Below are positions 1 through 8,477 of a stretch of 64,000 nucleotides of DNA, piece by piece. The notes beneath the pieces are model-generated. The model worked only from the letters and a program-made list of their open reading frames with translations. It made no database searches and had not been told where the DNA came from. A program made the position numbers and the translations under genes. Position 1 is the first letter of the stretch. The number at the start of each line of letters is the position of its first letter. Origin of the DNA: Sorangium aterium. GTDB lineage: Bacteria > Myxococcota_A > Polyangia > Polyangiales > Polyangiaceae. The stretch lies in the NCBI RefSeq assembly GCF_028368935.1, contig NZ_JAQNDK010000003.1, positions 930,001 through 994,000 of the forward strand. Direction: 5' to 3'.

Positions 1-1280
1 GCTCGCTGGAAACGACCTGGAGGCCGTGTTTTCCCACACAGCTCGCGCCCTCACGCTCGGCGCGAGCGGCGAGGCGCGCGGGGAGCTGGCGCTCGTTCGG
101 ACCGAGGCGCATCACTGGCGCGGGGACATCGCCGAGGCGCTGCGCTGGGCGCAGGTGGCGATGGAGTCGCTGCCCAGGGGCAGCGCTCGCTGGTACGTGG
201 CCGTGGGCGACGTGGGCCAGACCGCGGGCAGGCTAGGACATCACGAGCGGCTGGTGGCGCTCGCCGATGCGCTCGCGGGCGCCTGGTCCGACGACGCGAC
301 GACCGGCCCGGCGGTGATGGCCGCCACGCGGGTGGTGGTGCGGCTGTTCTTCGCGGGCATCTACGATCGGGCCGAGCTGCTCCACGCCCGGATCGAGGCC
401 GTCGCCGGGCGGTTCTCGGGCGACCCGGCCGTGAGCGGGCCGATCTTCCGGGCGCTCAGCGTGCGCGCGCAGTTCGCCGGCCACCTCGATCGCTGCCGGG
501 CGCTGACGGAGGCCTCGCTGCTGCTTCGAGCAGACGGGCGACGTCCGCAACGCCTGTGTCGCCCGCGGCAACCTCGCGGAGGCCGAGATCAGGCTCGGCG
601 CTTACGCCGAAGCGGTGGCGCTCCTCCGCGGCGCGGTGGCCGACGCCGAGCGCATGGGGCTCGAGCGCGCGGTCATCACGGGCCGACACAACCTCGGCTT
701 CGCCCTCGGCCGCCTCGGCGCTATCGAGGAGGGGCTCGCTGTCGAGTCGGAGGCTGTCACTGCCGCCATGAAAGGCGACTGGCGGAGCATCGAGGGGGTC
801 TCGCGCGCCTACCTCGCATGGCTCTTGCGGAGCGCGGGTGAGCTCGAACGCGCCGAGGAGGAGGCCCGGCGTGCGGTGGCGCTGCTCGAGGCGGCGAAGC
901 CGTTCCAGGTCGTGGCCCGAGCGACGTGGGCCGAGGTGATGCTCGCGCGCGGGAGGCCGTCCGAGGCGCTCGCCGAGGCGCGTGAGGCGATGGCGCTGCT
1001 CGCCTCCCTCGGCAAGGTCGAGGAGGGCGAGGAGCTCGCCCGCCTTGTCTACGCGCGGGCGCTCGAGGCGATTGGCGACCATTCGGCAGCGCGCGCTGCC
1101 ATTGCGGACGCGCGCGACCACCTCCTCGCGACCGCGGCGCGGATCGACGATCTCCGCCGTCGCGACGGTTTCCTCCAGAACGTCTCCGAGAATGCGCAGA
1201 CATTGGAGCTCGCGCGGGAGTGGCTCGGGGCCGCTGCCATCCTCCCGGCGTTTGCTGGGGACGGCCGGCCACCGGCGTAG
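1..1280 (+). CDS. TPR-rich protein, 3' part, with internal frameshift
   Basis: The gene enters from the left edge, so its start is not in the window. The frame open from base 2 holds helical, Ala/Leu/Arg-rich repeats typical of tetratricopeptide arrays. It breaks near 524-527 and coding resumes one frame over, giving FEQTGDVRNACVARGNLAE and continuing to the TAG at 1278-1280. Restoring one missing base near 526 joins the halves. The break lies in a small hairpin, CTGCT-TCG-AGCAG, so a sequencing or assembly error is as likely as a real mutation. The end (RRDGFLQNVSENAQTLELAR then EWLG) resembles the C-termini of myxobacterial Ser/Thr kinase/AAA-TPR proteins; from memory of that family, the missing 5' part may encode a kinase or ATPase. 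The last ~340 coding bases are repeated at 3362-3698. Confidence 0.75.
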
Positions 1281-1336
1281 GCGTGAGAGCTGATTCAAAC
1301 AGCGCTCTGGGCGATCAGCCGAGCGAGCAATCAATC
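944..1336 (+). repeat. 393-bp direct repeat, copy 1
   Basis: This covers the last ~112 codons of the TPR gene plus 56 bp after its stop. It matches 3362-3754 at a constant offset of 2418 bp with only scattered substitutions and no indels seen. Homology stops abruptly at both ends. Confidence 0.93.
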
Positions 1337-1482
1337 CTTCTCACCGTTCGTGACGCCGCGCGATTCTTCGGGTCCGACTGGTTCAACAGAATCGTGTCAA
1401 AGCACTAGTACATCGCGCCGTGGCGCCCGCAGACACGCTTGCGCCCCTTCCCGAACCCGTTCACCATCTCGCCCGGCGAGGC

Positions 1483-2528
1483 ATGCCGACGGACCATGGC
1501 GAAGAAGAGGCAGCCGTCCTGGCCGCGGCGCGCGCCGGAGACCACGCGGCGTTCGCCGCGTTGAGCGAGCGCTACCGCCGCCAGCTTCGCGCGCACTGCT
1601 ATCGCATGCTCGGCTCGTTCGACGAGGCCGAGGACATGGTGCAAGAGGTCCTGCTCCGCGCCTGGCGTGGCCGCGAGGGGTTTCAGGGGCGATCGCTGTT
1701 TCGCACCTGGCTCTACTGCATCGCCACCAACGCCTGCCTGAACGCGCTGGAGCGCGCCCCGCCGCGGGTGCTGCCGCAGGACCTGGCGCCGCCGGTCACC
1801 GCCTCCACGCCGGCGTCGCAGGCGCGCTCCACGCCGCCCTGGGCGCCGGAGGTCCCGTGGCTCCAGCCGTTCCCGGACGACCTGCTCGACGCCGAGCCGC
1901 CCGCCGACGCCGTGGTAGAGGCGCGCGAGACCATCGCGCTGGCGTTCCTGGCCGCCCTGCAGCACCTACCGCCGCGCCAGCGCGCCGTGCTCATCCTGTC
2001 CGACGTGGTGGCTGGTCGGCCGCGGAGATCGCGGAGCTGCTCGAGCTGACCGTCCCGTCGGTGACCAGCGCGCTCCAGCGGGCGCGCTCGACGCTGCGCG
2101 CGCGCTTCCCCGCCGGGGCGCCGGACCCGTCTGCCGGCGCGCCGGTCACGGGTCGCGAGCGCGCCGCGCTCAAGGTGTTCATGGACGCGTGGGAGCAGGG
2201 AGACGCCGCCGAGCTGACCCGGCTCCTCCGCGAGGACGCGCGCTGGGCGATGCCGCCCGCGCCGCTCTGGTTCGACGGCCGCGCGGCGATCGCCACCCTG
2301 CTCGCGCTGTTCCCGCCCCGCTGGCAGGGACGCGAATTCAGGATGGCGCCGGTCGGCGCCAACCGGCAGCCGGCGGCCGCGGCCTACCTGCGCCGCCGGG
2401 GCGAGGCGGTGTTCCGGCTGTCGGGGATCCACGTGCTGCGCGTCTCTGACGGCCAGATCGCGGAGATCACGACGTTTTCGGCCGAGCTGTGCGCCGGGTT
2501 CCGGCTGCCGCCGACGCTCACCGATTAG
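1483..2528 (+). CDS. ECF sigma-70 factor with SnoaL-like C-terminal domain, frameshifted
   Basis: The first part has sigma region 2 (FAALSERYRRQLRAHCYRML, DEAEDMVQEVLLRAW, FRTWLYCIATNACLN). Region 4 begins at HLPPRQRAVLILSDVV. There the frame shifts: inserting one G near 2011 restores DVVGWSAAEIAELL and region 4 continues as VTSALQRARSTLRARF. A SnoaL/NTF2-like extension follows to the TGA/TAG region at 2528 (FMDAWEQGDAAELTRLL, WFDGRAAI, IHVLRVSDGQIAEI). This is the layout of the long ECF group resembling TIGR02960, about 340 residues, in which the SnoaL domain modulates activity. The start at 1483 (ATG, MPTDHGEE) follows a weak GGCGAGG; the frame is also open upstream. It lies 51 bp before an alpha/beta hydrolase gene, and the pair sits between two direct repeats. 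As sequenced, the sigma factor would lack most of region 4. Confidence 0.85.
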
Positions 2529-2579
2529 TTTTTCACCGCCTCGGGTCTACGCGACAGGACCGCGGAAAGGAGACCCGAG

Positions 2580-3335
2580 ATGAAGAAGACGACCTCCAGG
2601 GACGGCACCACCATCGCGTTCGACCAGACCGGTCAGGGGGCGCCGGTGATCCTGGTGCTGGGCGCGTTCAACGACCGGATGACGGGCGCGCCGCTGGCAG
2701 CGTACCTGGCGCGGCGGTTCACCGTGCTCGCGTATGATCGCCGGGGGCGCGGCGACAGCGGCGACGCGGCGACGTATACGATCGACCGTGAAGTCGAGGA
2801 CCTGGACGCGGTGATCCAGGCCGCGGGCGGCGCCGCGGCCGTCTTCGGCTACTCCTCCGGCGCGCTGCTCGCGCTGGCCGCCGCGGCGCGCGGCCTGGCC
2901 ATCACGCGGCTGGCGCTCTATGACGCGCCGCCCGGCCAGCCCGCCGAGCACACGCAGGCTCTGGCGTCGCTGGTCGCGGCCGGACGTCGCGGCGACGCCG
3001 TGGAGTACTTCCAGCGGCGCATGGTCGGGATCCCCGACGAGGTTGTAGCCCAGCTCAGGCACGCCCCCTTCCGCCCCGCGCTGGAGGCGATGGCGCACAC
3101 CCTGGTCTACGACGCGACGATCGTCGCCGACGGGCACATCACCGCCGCGCTCGCGGAGGTCCGCCAGCCGACGCTGGCGATCGCCGGCGGCGCGGGCGCG
3201 CCGGTCATGCGCCGGGTCGCCGAGACGCTCGCCGCGCAGCTGCCCGGCGGACGGGCGGTCACGATCGAGGGCGCCACCCACGACCTCGCGCCCGCCCTGC
3301 TCGTGCCGGTGCTGGAGCGGTTCCTCGACGGGTGA
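2580..3335 (+). CDS. alpha/beta hydrolase
   Basis: A 251-residue alpha/beta-hydrolase-fold protein. It has an early strand region (GQGAPVILVLGAFNDRM), a DRRGRGDSGD segment, a nucleophile elbow GYSSGAL with the predicted catalytic Ser, and a C-terminal His in EGATHDLAP. Length matches the small soluble esterase/haloperoxidase-like group; no signal peptide is visible. ATG at 2580 is preceded by a strong site, AAAGGAG (2566-2572), at good spacing. It lies 51 bp after the ECF sigma gene on the same strand, and such sigma factors often control a neighbouring enzyme, so the two probably form one unit. The substrate is unknown. The gene is intact although the sigma gene is frameshifted. Confidence 0.88.
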   Translation: MKKTTSRDGTTIAFDQTGQGAPVILVLGAFNDRMTGAPLAAYLARRFTVLAYDRRGRGDSGDAATYTIDREVEDLDAVIQAAGGAAAVFGYSSGALLALAAAARGLAITRLALYDAPPGQPAEHTQALASLVAAGRRGDAVEYFQRRMVGIPDEVVAQLRHAPFRPALEAMAHTLVYDATIVADGHITAALAEVRQPTLAIAGGAGAPVMRRVAETLAAQLPGGRAVTIEGATHDLAPALLVPVLERFLDG

Positions 3336-3361
3336 GCGTCAGCGGGCGTGCCCGCGCTCCA

Positions 3362-3698
3362 CGCGCGCGGGAGGCCGTCCGAGGCGCTCGCCGAGGCGCG
3401 TGAGGCGATGGCGCTGCTCGCCTCCCTCGGCAGGGTCGAGGAGGGCGAGGAGCTCGCCCGCCTCGTGTACGCTCGGGCGCTCGAGGCGATCGGCGACCAA
3501 CCATCGGCGCGGGCCGCCATCGCGGACGCGCGCGACCACCTCCTCGCGACCGCGGCGCGGATCGACGATCTCCGTCGTCGCGACGGTTTCCTCCAGAACG
3601 TCTCCGAGAATGCGCAGACATTGGAGCTCGCGCGGGAGTGGCTCGGGGCCGCCGCCATCGCCCCGGCGTTTGCCGGGGACGGCCGGCCACCGGCGTAG
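3362..3698 (+). pseudogene. Duplicated 3' fragment of the TPR gene
   Basis: A copy of the last ~112 codons of the gene ending at 1280. It starts abruptly 26 bp after the hydrolase stop. A GTG at 3348 opens the frame, but there is no matching 5' part and no Shine-Dalgarno sequence. The sequence RRDGFLQNVSENAQTLELAR is identical in both copies; differences include LGRVEE for LGKVEE and DQPSA for DHSAA. It probably has no function of its own and marks the right edge of an integrated or duplicated segment. Confidence 0.85.
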
Positions 3699-3754
3699 GC
3701 GTGAAGGCTGATTCAAACAGCCCTCGGGGCGCTCAGCCGAGCGAGCAATCAATC
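3362..3754 (+). repeat. 393-bp direct repeat, copy 2
   Basis: Partner of 944-1336. The similarity ends at CAATCAATC (3746-3754) in this copy and at 1328-1336 in the first. Confidence 0.93.
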
Positions 3755-3817
3755 GTTCAAGCCTGAGCGCGCCCCGCTCACTTCATGGATGTTACGAGTC
3801 GCAGCCCACGTCCCGCC

Positions 3818-3840
3818 CGTTCAAGAAGGCTGCTTGAACG
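3818..3840. terminator. Hairpin between converging genes
   Basis: A perfect 8-bp stem, CGTTCAAG/CTTGAACG, with a 7-nt loop. It lies between the TPR remnant (+) and the end of the oxygenase gene (-). No U-tract follows, so a terminator role is only likely. Confidence 0.5.
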
Positions 3841-3864
3841 ACGTGCCGTCGCGCGCCGACTGGC

Positions 3865-4653
3865 CTAGAACCATGTCTCCCAGCGGCCGCTGTCGATCTC
3901 GGCCGCGTGCACCGTCGCGGAGATGCGGTCGCGGTCGCCCGGGAACGGCTGTATCTGGTGCAGGCGGTAGCTGTCGATGACCAGCGCGCCGCCAGGGCTG
4001 TAGCCGGCGACGAGGCTCCGCGCGGACAGCGCCTCGTCGCGCGGGTCGTCTCGCCCATCGTAGAGGACGTCCCAGAGCTTCAGCCCGCCGTCCGCGTCCG
4101 GGAGCTCCAGCATCACGACGACCGTGATCGCACGGAGCCGGCGGGCAAGGTGGTAGTCGGAGAGCCCCTCCGTATCGAAGTGCACGACGCCGCCTTCACG
4201 CGCGACCTTCTCCCCCGCAGGGAAGATATGGACGCCTGGCCCGCAGAACCCGCGCCGGGGCTGCGCGAGCCCGCCGGTGAGCGCCGCGACGAGCTCGCGC
4301 ATCCGGCGCTGGAGCCCGGGGAGGTGGCGCTCGACGCGGGCGTCGGAGGCCGCCGCATCGGCGAAATAGACCCGGGAGCGCCCCTGCTCCAGGTGCGTGT
4401 AGAAGGCGCGCCCCAGCGAGAACTGCTCGCCTCCGAAGTCGGCAGTCCACTCGGCCTGGGCTGCGCGGACCCCTGCGACGAGCGCGGCGCGCTCCGCCTC
4501 GGCGAACACGCGCGGCACCTCCAGCGCGAAGTGGTGATCGAGCGCGTCGACGGGCCGGAGCATCGCGCGCGGGGACGCTGGAGAGGAAGCGGCGGAGGGC
4601 GGGCCGGGCGGGGGATCGAGCCGCAGTACGGAGGCGCGGCGCGCGGTCGGCAT
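3865..4653 (-). CDS. 2OG-Fe(II) oxygenase family protein
   Basis: A 262-residue protein resembling prolyl-4-hydroxylase-like 2-oxoglutarate/Fe(II) oxygenases. The C-terminal half carries the expected iron-site pattern: HFDTEGL (H-x-D) and, about 85 residues later, a distal His in IDSYRLHQIQPF. An Arg in GDRDRISATVHA suits 2-oxoglutarate binding. The double-stranded beta-helix runs from about residue 150 to the end. The start is ATG 4653; a TTG two codons upstream is possible, and neither has a clear ribosome site. It is transcribed leftward alone, divergent from minC with 159 bp between. The substrate cannot be told from sequence. No signal peptide. Confidence 0.75.
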   Translation of the reverse strand: MPTARRASVLRLDPPPGPPSAASSPASPRAMLRPVDALDHHFALEVPRVFAEAERAALVAGVRAAQAEWTADFGGEQFSLGRAFYTHLEQGRSRVYFADAAASDARVERHLPGLQRRMRELVAALTGGLAQPRRGFCGPGVHIFPAGEKVAREGGVVHFDTEGLSDYHLARRLRAITVVVMLELPDADGGLKLWDVLYDGRDDPRDEALSARSLVAGYSPGGALVIDSYRLHQIQPFPGDRDRISATVHAAEIDSGRWETWF

Positions 4654-4812
4654 GGCCAAACCACCGTTAGCACCGCGCGAGCCGGCCAGCCAAGCAGCGG
4701 CGCGCCGGCCGCGCCGCGAGGCCCGGAGCGCCTACCGGTTTTTCCCGCGCGAGCCGCCGGATCCGGGTTACAGTGCCGCCGCGGGAGCACCTTTTTGCGA
4801 GCGAGGACAGCG

Positions 4813-5643
4813 ATGGTGTCGGGCAGGCGAGGGGAGAAGCGGCAGGAGCAGCAGGCGTTTGCGCTCAAGGGCACGATGCCTGCCATCACGATGCTCTGTC
4901 TGAAGACGGCGAATGTCGCGGCCGTCGAGCGTCAGCTCGCCGACCACATCTCGCAGATGCCGCACTTCTTCCTGCACCTGCCGATCCTGCTCGACCTGGC
5001 GGAGCTCGGCGACGAGCCCGTCGACCTCGGCGCCCTCGCCGGGCTGCTGAGGAAGCACAACCTCGTGCCCATCGCCGTGCGCAACCCGACGGACGCCCAG
5101 CGCGAGCGGGCCGTCGCCGCCGGCCTCGGCGTGCTGCGGACGCCGCTCACGCGCTCGTCCCGCCAGGCCGGGTCGGCCGAGGGGAGCACCCCCACGCCGG
5201 GCCCCGTGGCGGTAGGGCCCGCGCCGGACCGCGGCGCGTCAGGGGCCGCCGCGGCGGCGCCCGCCCGCCGCCCGAGGGACGCCGCCCCGGCGCCGGACGC
5301 GGCCGGGGAGCCGCCGCCGGCGGGGCTCACCGTGCGGCAGCCGGTGCGCAGCGGGCAGGTCATCTATGTGCCGCACGGCGACCTCGTGGTCCTCTCGCCT
5401 GTCAGCTCGGGCGCGGAGCTCATCGCGAACGACAACATCCACGTCTATGCGCCGCTCCGCGGCCGCGCCATGGCCGGCGCCCACAACAACGCGGACGCGA
5501 GCATCTTCTGCATGAGCCTAGAGGCGGAGTTCGTCTCGATCGCCGGCCGCTACCTCATGGCCGACGAGATCCCCGACGAGCACCGCGGCAAGCCCGCCCG
5601 CATCTCGGTCCAGAACGACGGGCTCGTGGTCACGCGGCTCTAG
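4813..5643 (+). CDS. minC: Septum site-determining protein MinC
   Basis: A 276-residue MinC, inhibitor of FtsZ assembly and partner of MinD in placing the division site. The N-terminal FtsZ-inhibiting domain (FALKG to ~residue 115) is followed by a Pro/Ala-rich linker of about 60 residues. The C-terminal beta-helix domain has the hallmark stretches VRSGQVIYVPHGDLVV, GAELIANDNIHVYAPLRGR and AELVSIAG-like AEFVSIAGRYLMADEIP. Start ATG 4813 follows GCGAGGACAGCG; a longer frame upstream lies antisense to the oxygenase gene and is not coding. minC is normally beside minDE, but here minD-minE lie at 17784-18938. It stands alone, convergent with the binding-protein gene at 5650. Confidence 0.95.
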   Translation: MVSGRRGEKRQEQQAFALKGTMPAITMLCLKTANVAAVERQLADHISQMPHFFLHLPILLDLAELGDEPVDLGALAGLLRKHNLVPIAVRNPTDAQRERAVAAGLGVLRTPLTRSSRQAGSAEGSTPTPGPVAVGPAPDRGASGAAAAAPARRPRDAAPAPDAAGEPPPAGLTVRQPVRSGQVIYVPHGDLVVLSPVSSGAELIANDNIHVYAPLRGRAMAGAHNNADASIFCMSLEAEFVSIAGRYLMADEIPDEHRGKPARISVQNDGLVVTRL

Positions 5644-5649
5644 GGCGCG

Positions 5650-7404
5650 TCACCTCGGACGGAGCTCGGTCAGGACGAGCAAATACTCCGGGGGGTTGTT
5701 CGGCGTCAGCTTCGCGTACGGGTTCTCCATCGTCGGGAAGCCGGTGAACCGCTTCGTGCTGTACTCGCCCCACGACGGGTTGTTGAAGAGCGGGATCACC
5801 GGCGCGGCCTGCACGAAGATCATCTGCAGCCCGTCCAGGATGCGCTTCTGATCGACAGGGGCCGTCGCGGACTCGAACGCGTGGAACAGCACGTCGGCCT
5901 CCCTTGCGCCGAAACGGTGCCAGTTGCGCGGCGCCACCTCGCCGAGCGGCTTCACGAGATCTGCGCTCATCAGATCGCGATAAAAATTGTACGGCGTGGG
6001 CTCGACGCTGGTCCAGCCCATCGACAGATCGAACAGGCCCCTCTGCAGCGCCGCGTAAAACGCGCTGAAGTCATATGTCTTCATCGACGCGGCGATGCCC
6101 ACGCTCTCCAGGTTCTGCGTGATGATCTGCACCGCGCGCACCCAGTCCGACCAGCCGCTGACGACGTTGATGTCGAAGTGCATCGGCTTGCCGAGCCTCG
6201 TCCGGATCCCGTCCGCGCCCCTCGGGTAGCCCGCCTCGTCGAGGATCTGGTTGGCCCGCTGCGGATCGAACTTCACCCAGTCGCCCGCCTCCACCGCCTT
6301 GTCGCTGCGAAACCGCTCGTAGGAGTCGTCCAGCCCCGTCGCGTCCGCGCCATGCGTGTAGTTGTCCGCCGCGAGCTTGACGATCTGGTCGCGGTCGATC
6401 GCCATGCTGATGGCCTTGCGCACGCGCACGTCGTCGAACGGCTTCTTCGTGGCGTTCGGGTACAGCGTGGCGGTGCCCCCGACGAGCGGGAACCAGTAAT
6501 GATGGTTCGCCGGATCCTTGGCGACGAAGACCCGCTCGATGTCCGGCACGAAGGCGCCCGCCCAGTCGATCTCGCCGTTGACGAGCGCCAGGGTGACCTG
6601 GTCGTTGCTCGGATACGCCGGGAAGCGCAGCCCATCGACCGCCGGCTTGCCCTCCTGCCAGTAGCGCGGGTTCTTGCCGAGCTCGTACACCTGGTTCTGG
6701 AAGACCTTCACCTCGGTGAAGGGCCCTGTCGCCACGGGGTTCTCGTTCGCGAACGTGACGGGGTCCGCGACTTCCTTCCACACGTGCTCCGGCACGATCG
6801 GCTGGTGGCCGATGTAGCTGAGCCCGGGCACATAGGGGCGCCTCAATACGAACTCGACGGTGGTGTCGTCGATCGCCGTCACGGCGCCGAGGAACCGCCA
6901 CACCCCCGCGAGATCGAGCGCCGCGTGCTTCTTGATGAGCGCGAACGTGAACGCGACGTCCCTCGCCGAGAACGCCTGTCCGTCCGACCACTTGACGCCG
7001 GAGCGGGTCGTGAAGGTGAGCTTCTTGTTCGCGTCGCTCCACGCGTAGCTCGTCGCGAGCCACGGCGTGTACTCGCTCCGCATCGTGTTGTAGACGAGCA
7101 TCGGCTCGTAGATGCCGGCGACCGTCGGGAAGCGCGCGCTCCCCTCGGGGAGGAGGGGGTTGAAGTTGCGCACCCAGGTGGCCTGCTGTTCCCTCGCGAT
7201 CGTGACCACCGTGGCCCGCTTCGGCGGGGGCTGCTGCGCGGAGCCGGCCCCCGCCTCCTGCGCCGACCCCGCCGGCGTCGCCGCCCGCTCCGGAGCGGCG
7301 GACGGGTTCTCGCTGCCATTCTTCGAACGACAGCCCGCCGCGGCGCAGGTGGACAGCAGCAGCGCCGACAGGACGAACGCGCGGCGCGGCATGGTTCGAC
7401 TCAT
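5650..7404 (-). CDS. ABC transporter substrate-binding lipoprotein, family 5 (peptide/nickel type)
   Basis: A 584-residue solute-binding protein of the DppA/OppA family. The lipoprotein signal ends in AAGC with Cys25. The mature part has the family features: FNPLLPEGSARFP, YTPWLATSY, FTTRSGVKWSDGQAFSARDV, VATGPFTEVKVF, and repeated partially buried hydrophobic strands. Start ATG 7404 has GAGGTGG about 9 nt upstream; ATG 7413 overlaps that site and is less likely. No permease or ATPase gene lies nearby, so it either shares a distant transporter or acts as a receptor. It is divergent from the cyclase-family gene, with a dyad at 7574-7587 between them. The ligand is probably a peptide or another small cation-bearing molecule. 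Confidence 0.9.
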   Translation of the reverse strand: MSRTMPRRAFVLSALLLSTCAAAGCRSKNGSENPSAAPERAATPAGSAQEAGAGSAQQPPPKRATVVTIAREQQATWVRNFNPLLPEGSARFPTVAGIYEPMLVYNTMRSEYTPWLATSYAWSDANKKLTFTTRSGVKWSDGQAFSARDVAFTFALIKKHAALDLAGVWRFLGAVTAIDDTTVEFVLRRPYVPGLSYIGHQPIVPEHVWKEVADPVTFANENPVATGPFTEVKVFQNQVYELGKNPRYWQEGKPAVDGLRFPAYPSNDQVTLALVNGEIDWAGAFVPDIERVFVAKDPANHHYWFPLVGGTATLYPNATKKPFDDVRVRKAISMAIDRDQIVKLAADNYTHGADATGLDDSYERFRSDKAVEAGDWVKFDPQRANQILDEAGYPRGADGIRTRLGKPMHFDINVVSGWSDWVRAVQIITQNLESVGIAASMKTYDFSAFYAALQRGLFDLSMGWTSVEPTPYNFYRDLMSADLVKPLGEVAPRNWHRFGAREADVLFHAFESATAPVDQKRILDGLQMIFVQAAPVIPLFNNPSWGEYSTKRFTGFPTMENPYAKLTPNNPPEYLLVLTELRPR

Positions 7405-7573
7405 CCCAGACATCCACCTCTCCACGCGGGCGATCTCGACCCCCCGCGACGCTCCGTTCCCGTGACCGCTCCAGCGACGACGCCCGGACCCGCGCCCGCC
7501 GAGGCACCCAGGCACGACGCTCGCCCCCGTGAAGCATCGGGCCAGGTGTCGCCGCGCTCGCACTGTATCGGCG

Positions 7574-7587
7574 CATGTGAGCACATG
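7574..7587. promoter_or_regulatory. Dyad CATGTG-AG-CACATG
   Basis: A perfect 6+6 inverted repeat with a 2-nt spacer. It lies in the 312-bp divergent region between the binding-protein gene (starts 7404) and the cyclase gene (starts 7717). It is a candidate operator for either or both; nothing else was recognised in this gap. Confidence 0.4.
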
Positions 7588-7716
7588 TCAACTCGACCGG
7601 CTCGCGCCCGATTTCTGGATCTCCTCGCGTCCTCCCGCGAAACTGGCGGTGGCTCGGGGCCCCGACCGGGCGCACAGGAGGCTCCGCCGCGCGGAGCCCC
7701 TCCCGAGGAGCGGACC

Positions 7717-8388
7717 GTGACCACCCCCGTCTCACGAAAACTCGTCGACCTGAGCCACACCGTCGAGCACGGCATGACGACGTACAAGGGCGTGCCGGCG
7801 CCCGTCGTCTGCGATTTCCTCTCACGCGAGCAGTCCCGCGGCGTTTACGCGGAAGGCGTCGAATTCCACATCGGCCGAATCGACATGGTCGCAAACACGG
7901 GTACCTACGTGGACAGCCCGTTTCATCGCTATGCGAATGGCAAGGATCTCGCCGGCTTGCCGCTCGAATCGCTGGCCGATCTGGAGAGCGTTGTGGTCGA
8001 GGCGCGGGGCCGGTCCGGGCGGGCGATCGACGCTGACGCGTTCGACGGGCTCGATCTCGCCGGGAAGGCCGTCCTCGTGCGCACGGGCTGGAGCGCTCAC
8101 TGGCGCACGGACGGCTATTTCGAAGGACACCCGTACCTGACGCGGGACGCGGCGCGGCTCCTGGCCGGCGCAGGCGTCGTGTTCGTGGGCGTCGACACCT
8201 ACAATATCGACGACACGGCCGATCCCGCGCGGCCGGTCCACTCCCTCCTGCTCGGAGCGGACATCCCGATCTGCGAGCACATGACGGGGCTCGATCAGCT
8301 CCCCGCCGCCGGAGCCCGCCTCTTCGCCGTCCCGGTGAAGGTCCGCGCCTTCGGCACGTTCCCGGTCCGGGCGTTCGCCATCGTGTGA
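7717..8388 (+). CDS. Cyclase family protein (kynurenine formamidase-like hydrolase)
   Basis: A 223-residue member of the metal-dependent cyclase/KynB family. It opens with VDLSHTVEHGMTTYKGVPAP and has the metal-site segment NTGTYVDSPFHRY. The classic form is H-x-G-T-H-x-D-x-P-x-H; here Asn and Tyr replace the first two His while D, P and the last H remain, a variant seen in some family members. VGVDTYNIDD and ICEHMTGLDQL are further conserved strands. The start is GTG 7717 with GAGGAG at 7705-7710. Activity could be kynurenine formamidase or another ring- or amide-opening hydrolysis; the altered motif makes a specific call unsafe. The gene is monocistronic and converges on the DUF4423 regulator. 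Confidence 0.85.
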   Translation: MTTPVSRKLVDLSHTVEHGMTTYKGVPAPVVCDFLSREQSRGVYAEGVEFHIGRIDMVANTGTYVDSPFHRYANGKDLAGLPLESLADLESVVVEARGRSGRAIDADAFDGLDLAGKAVLVRTGWSAHWRTDGYFEGHPYLTRDAARLLAGAGVVFVGVDTYNIDDTADPARPVHSLLLGADIPICEHMTGLDQLPAAGARLFAVPVKVRAFGTFPVRAFAIV

Positions 8389-8477
8389 GCCGCGCAGGGC
8401 GCTCGGTGGAAGTCCGGTGAGGCGCGGGCTTGGCTTACCTGGCGCGGCGGCGCGGCGCCGCGGTGTCCGCAGCCGGC

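Noticed and set aside
3907-4812. Long plus-strand frame continuing upstream of minC
   Set aside because: It is antisense to the oxygenase gene; MinC similarity starts at 4813, where there is also an ATG.
5881-7716. Long plus-strand frame in front of the cyclase gene
   Set aside because: It is antisense to the well-supported binding-lipoprotein gene; the cyclase similarity and ribosome site fit GTG 7717.
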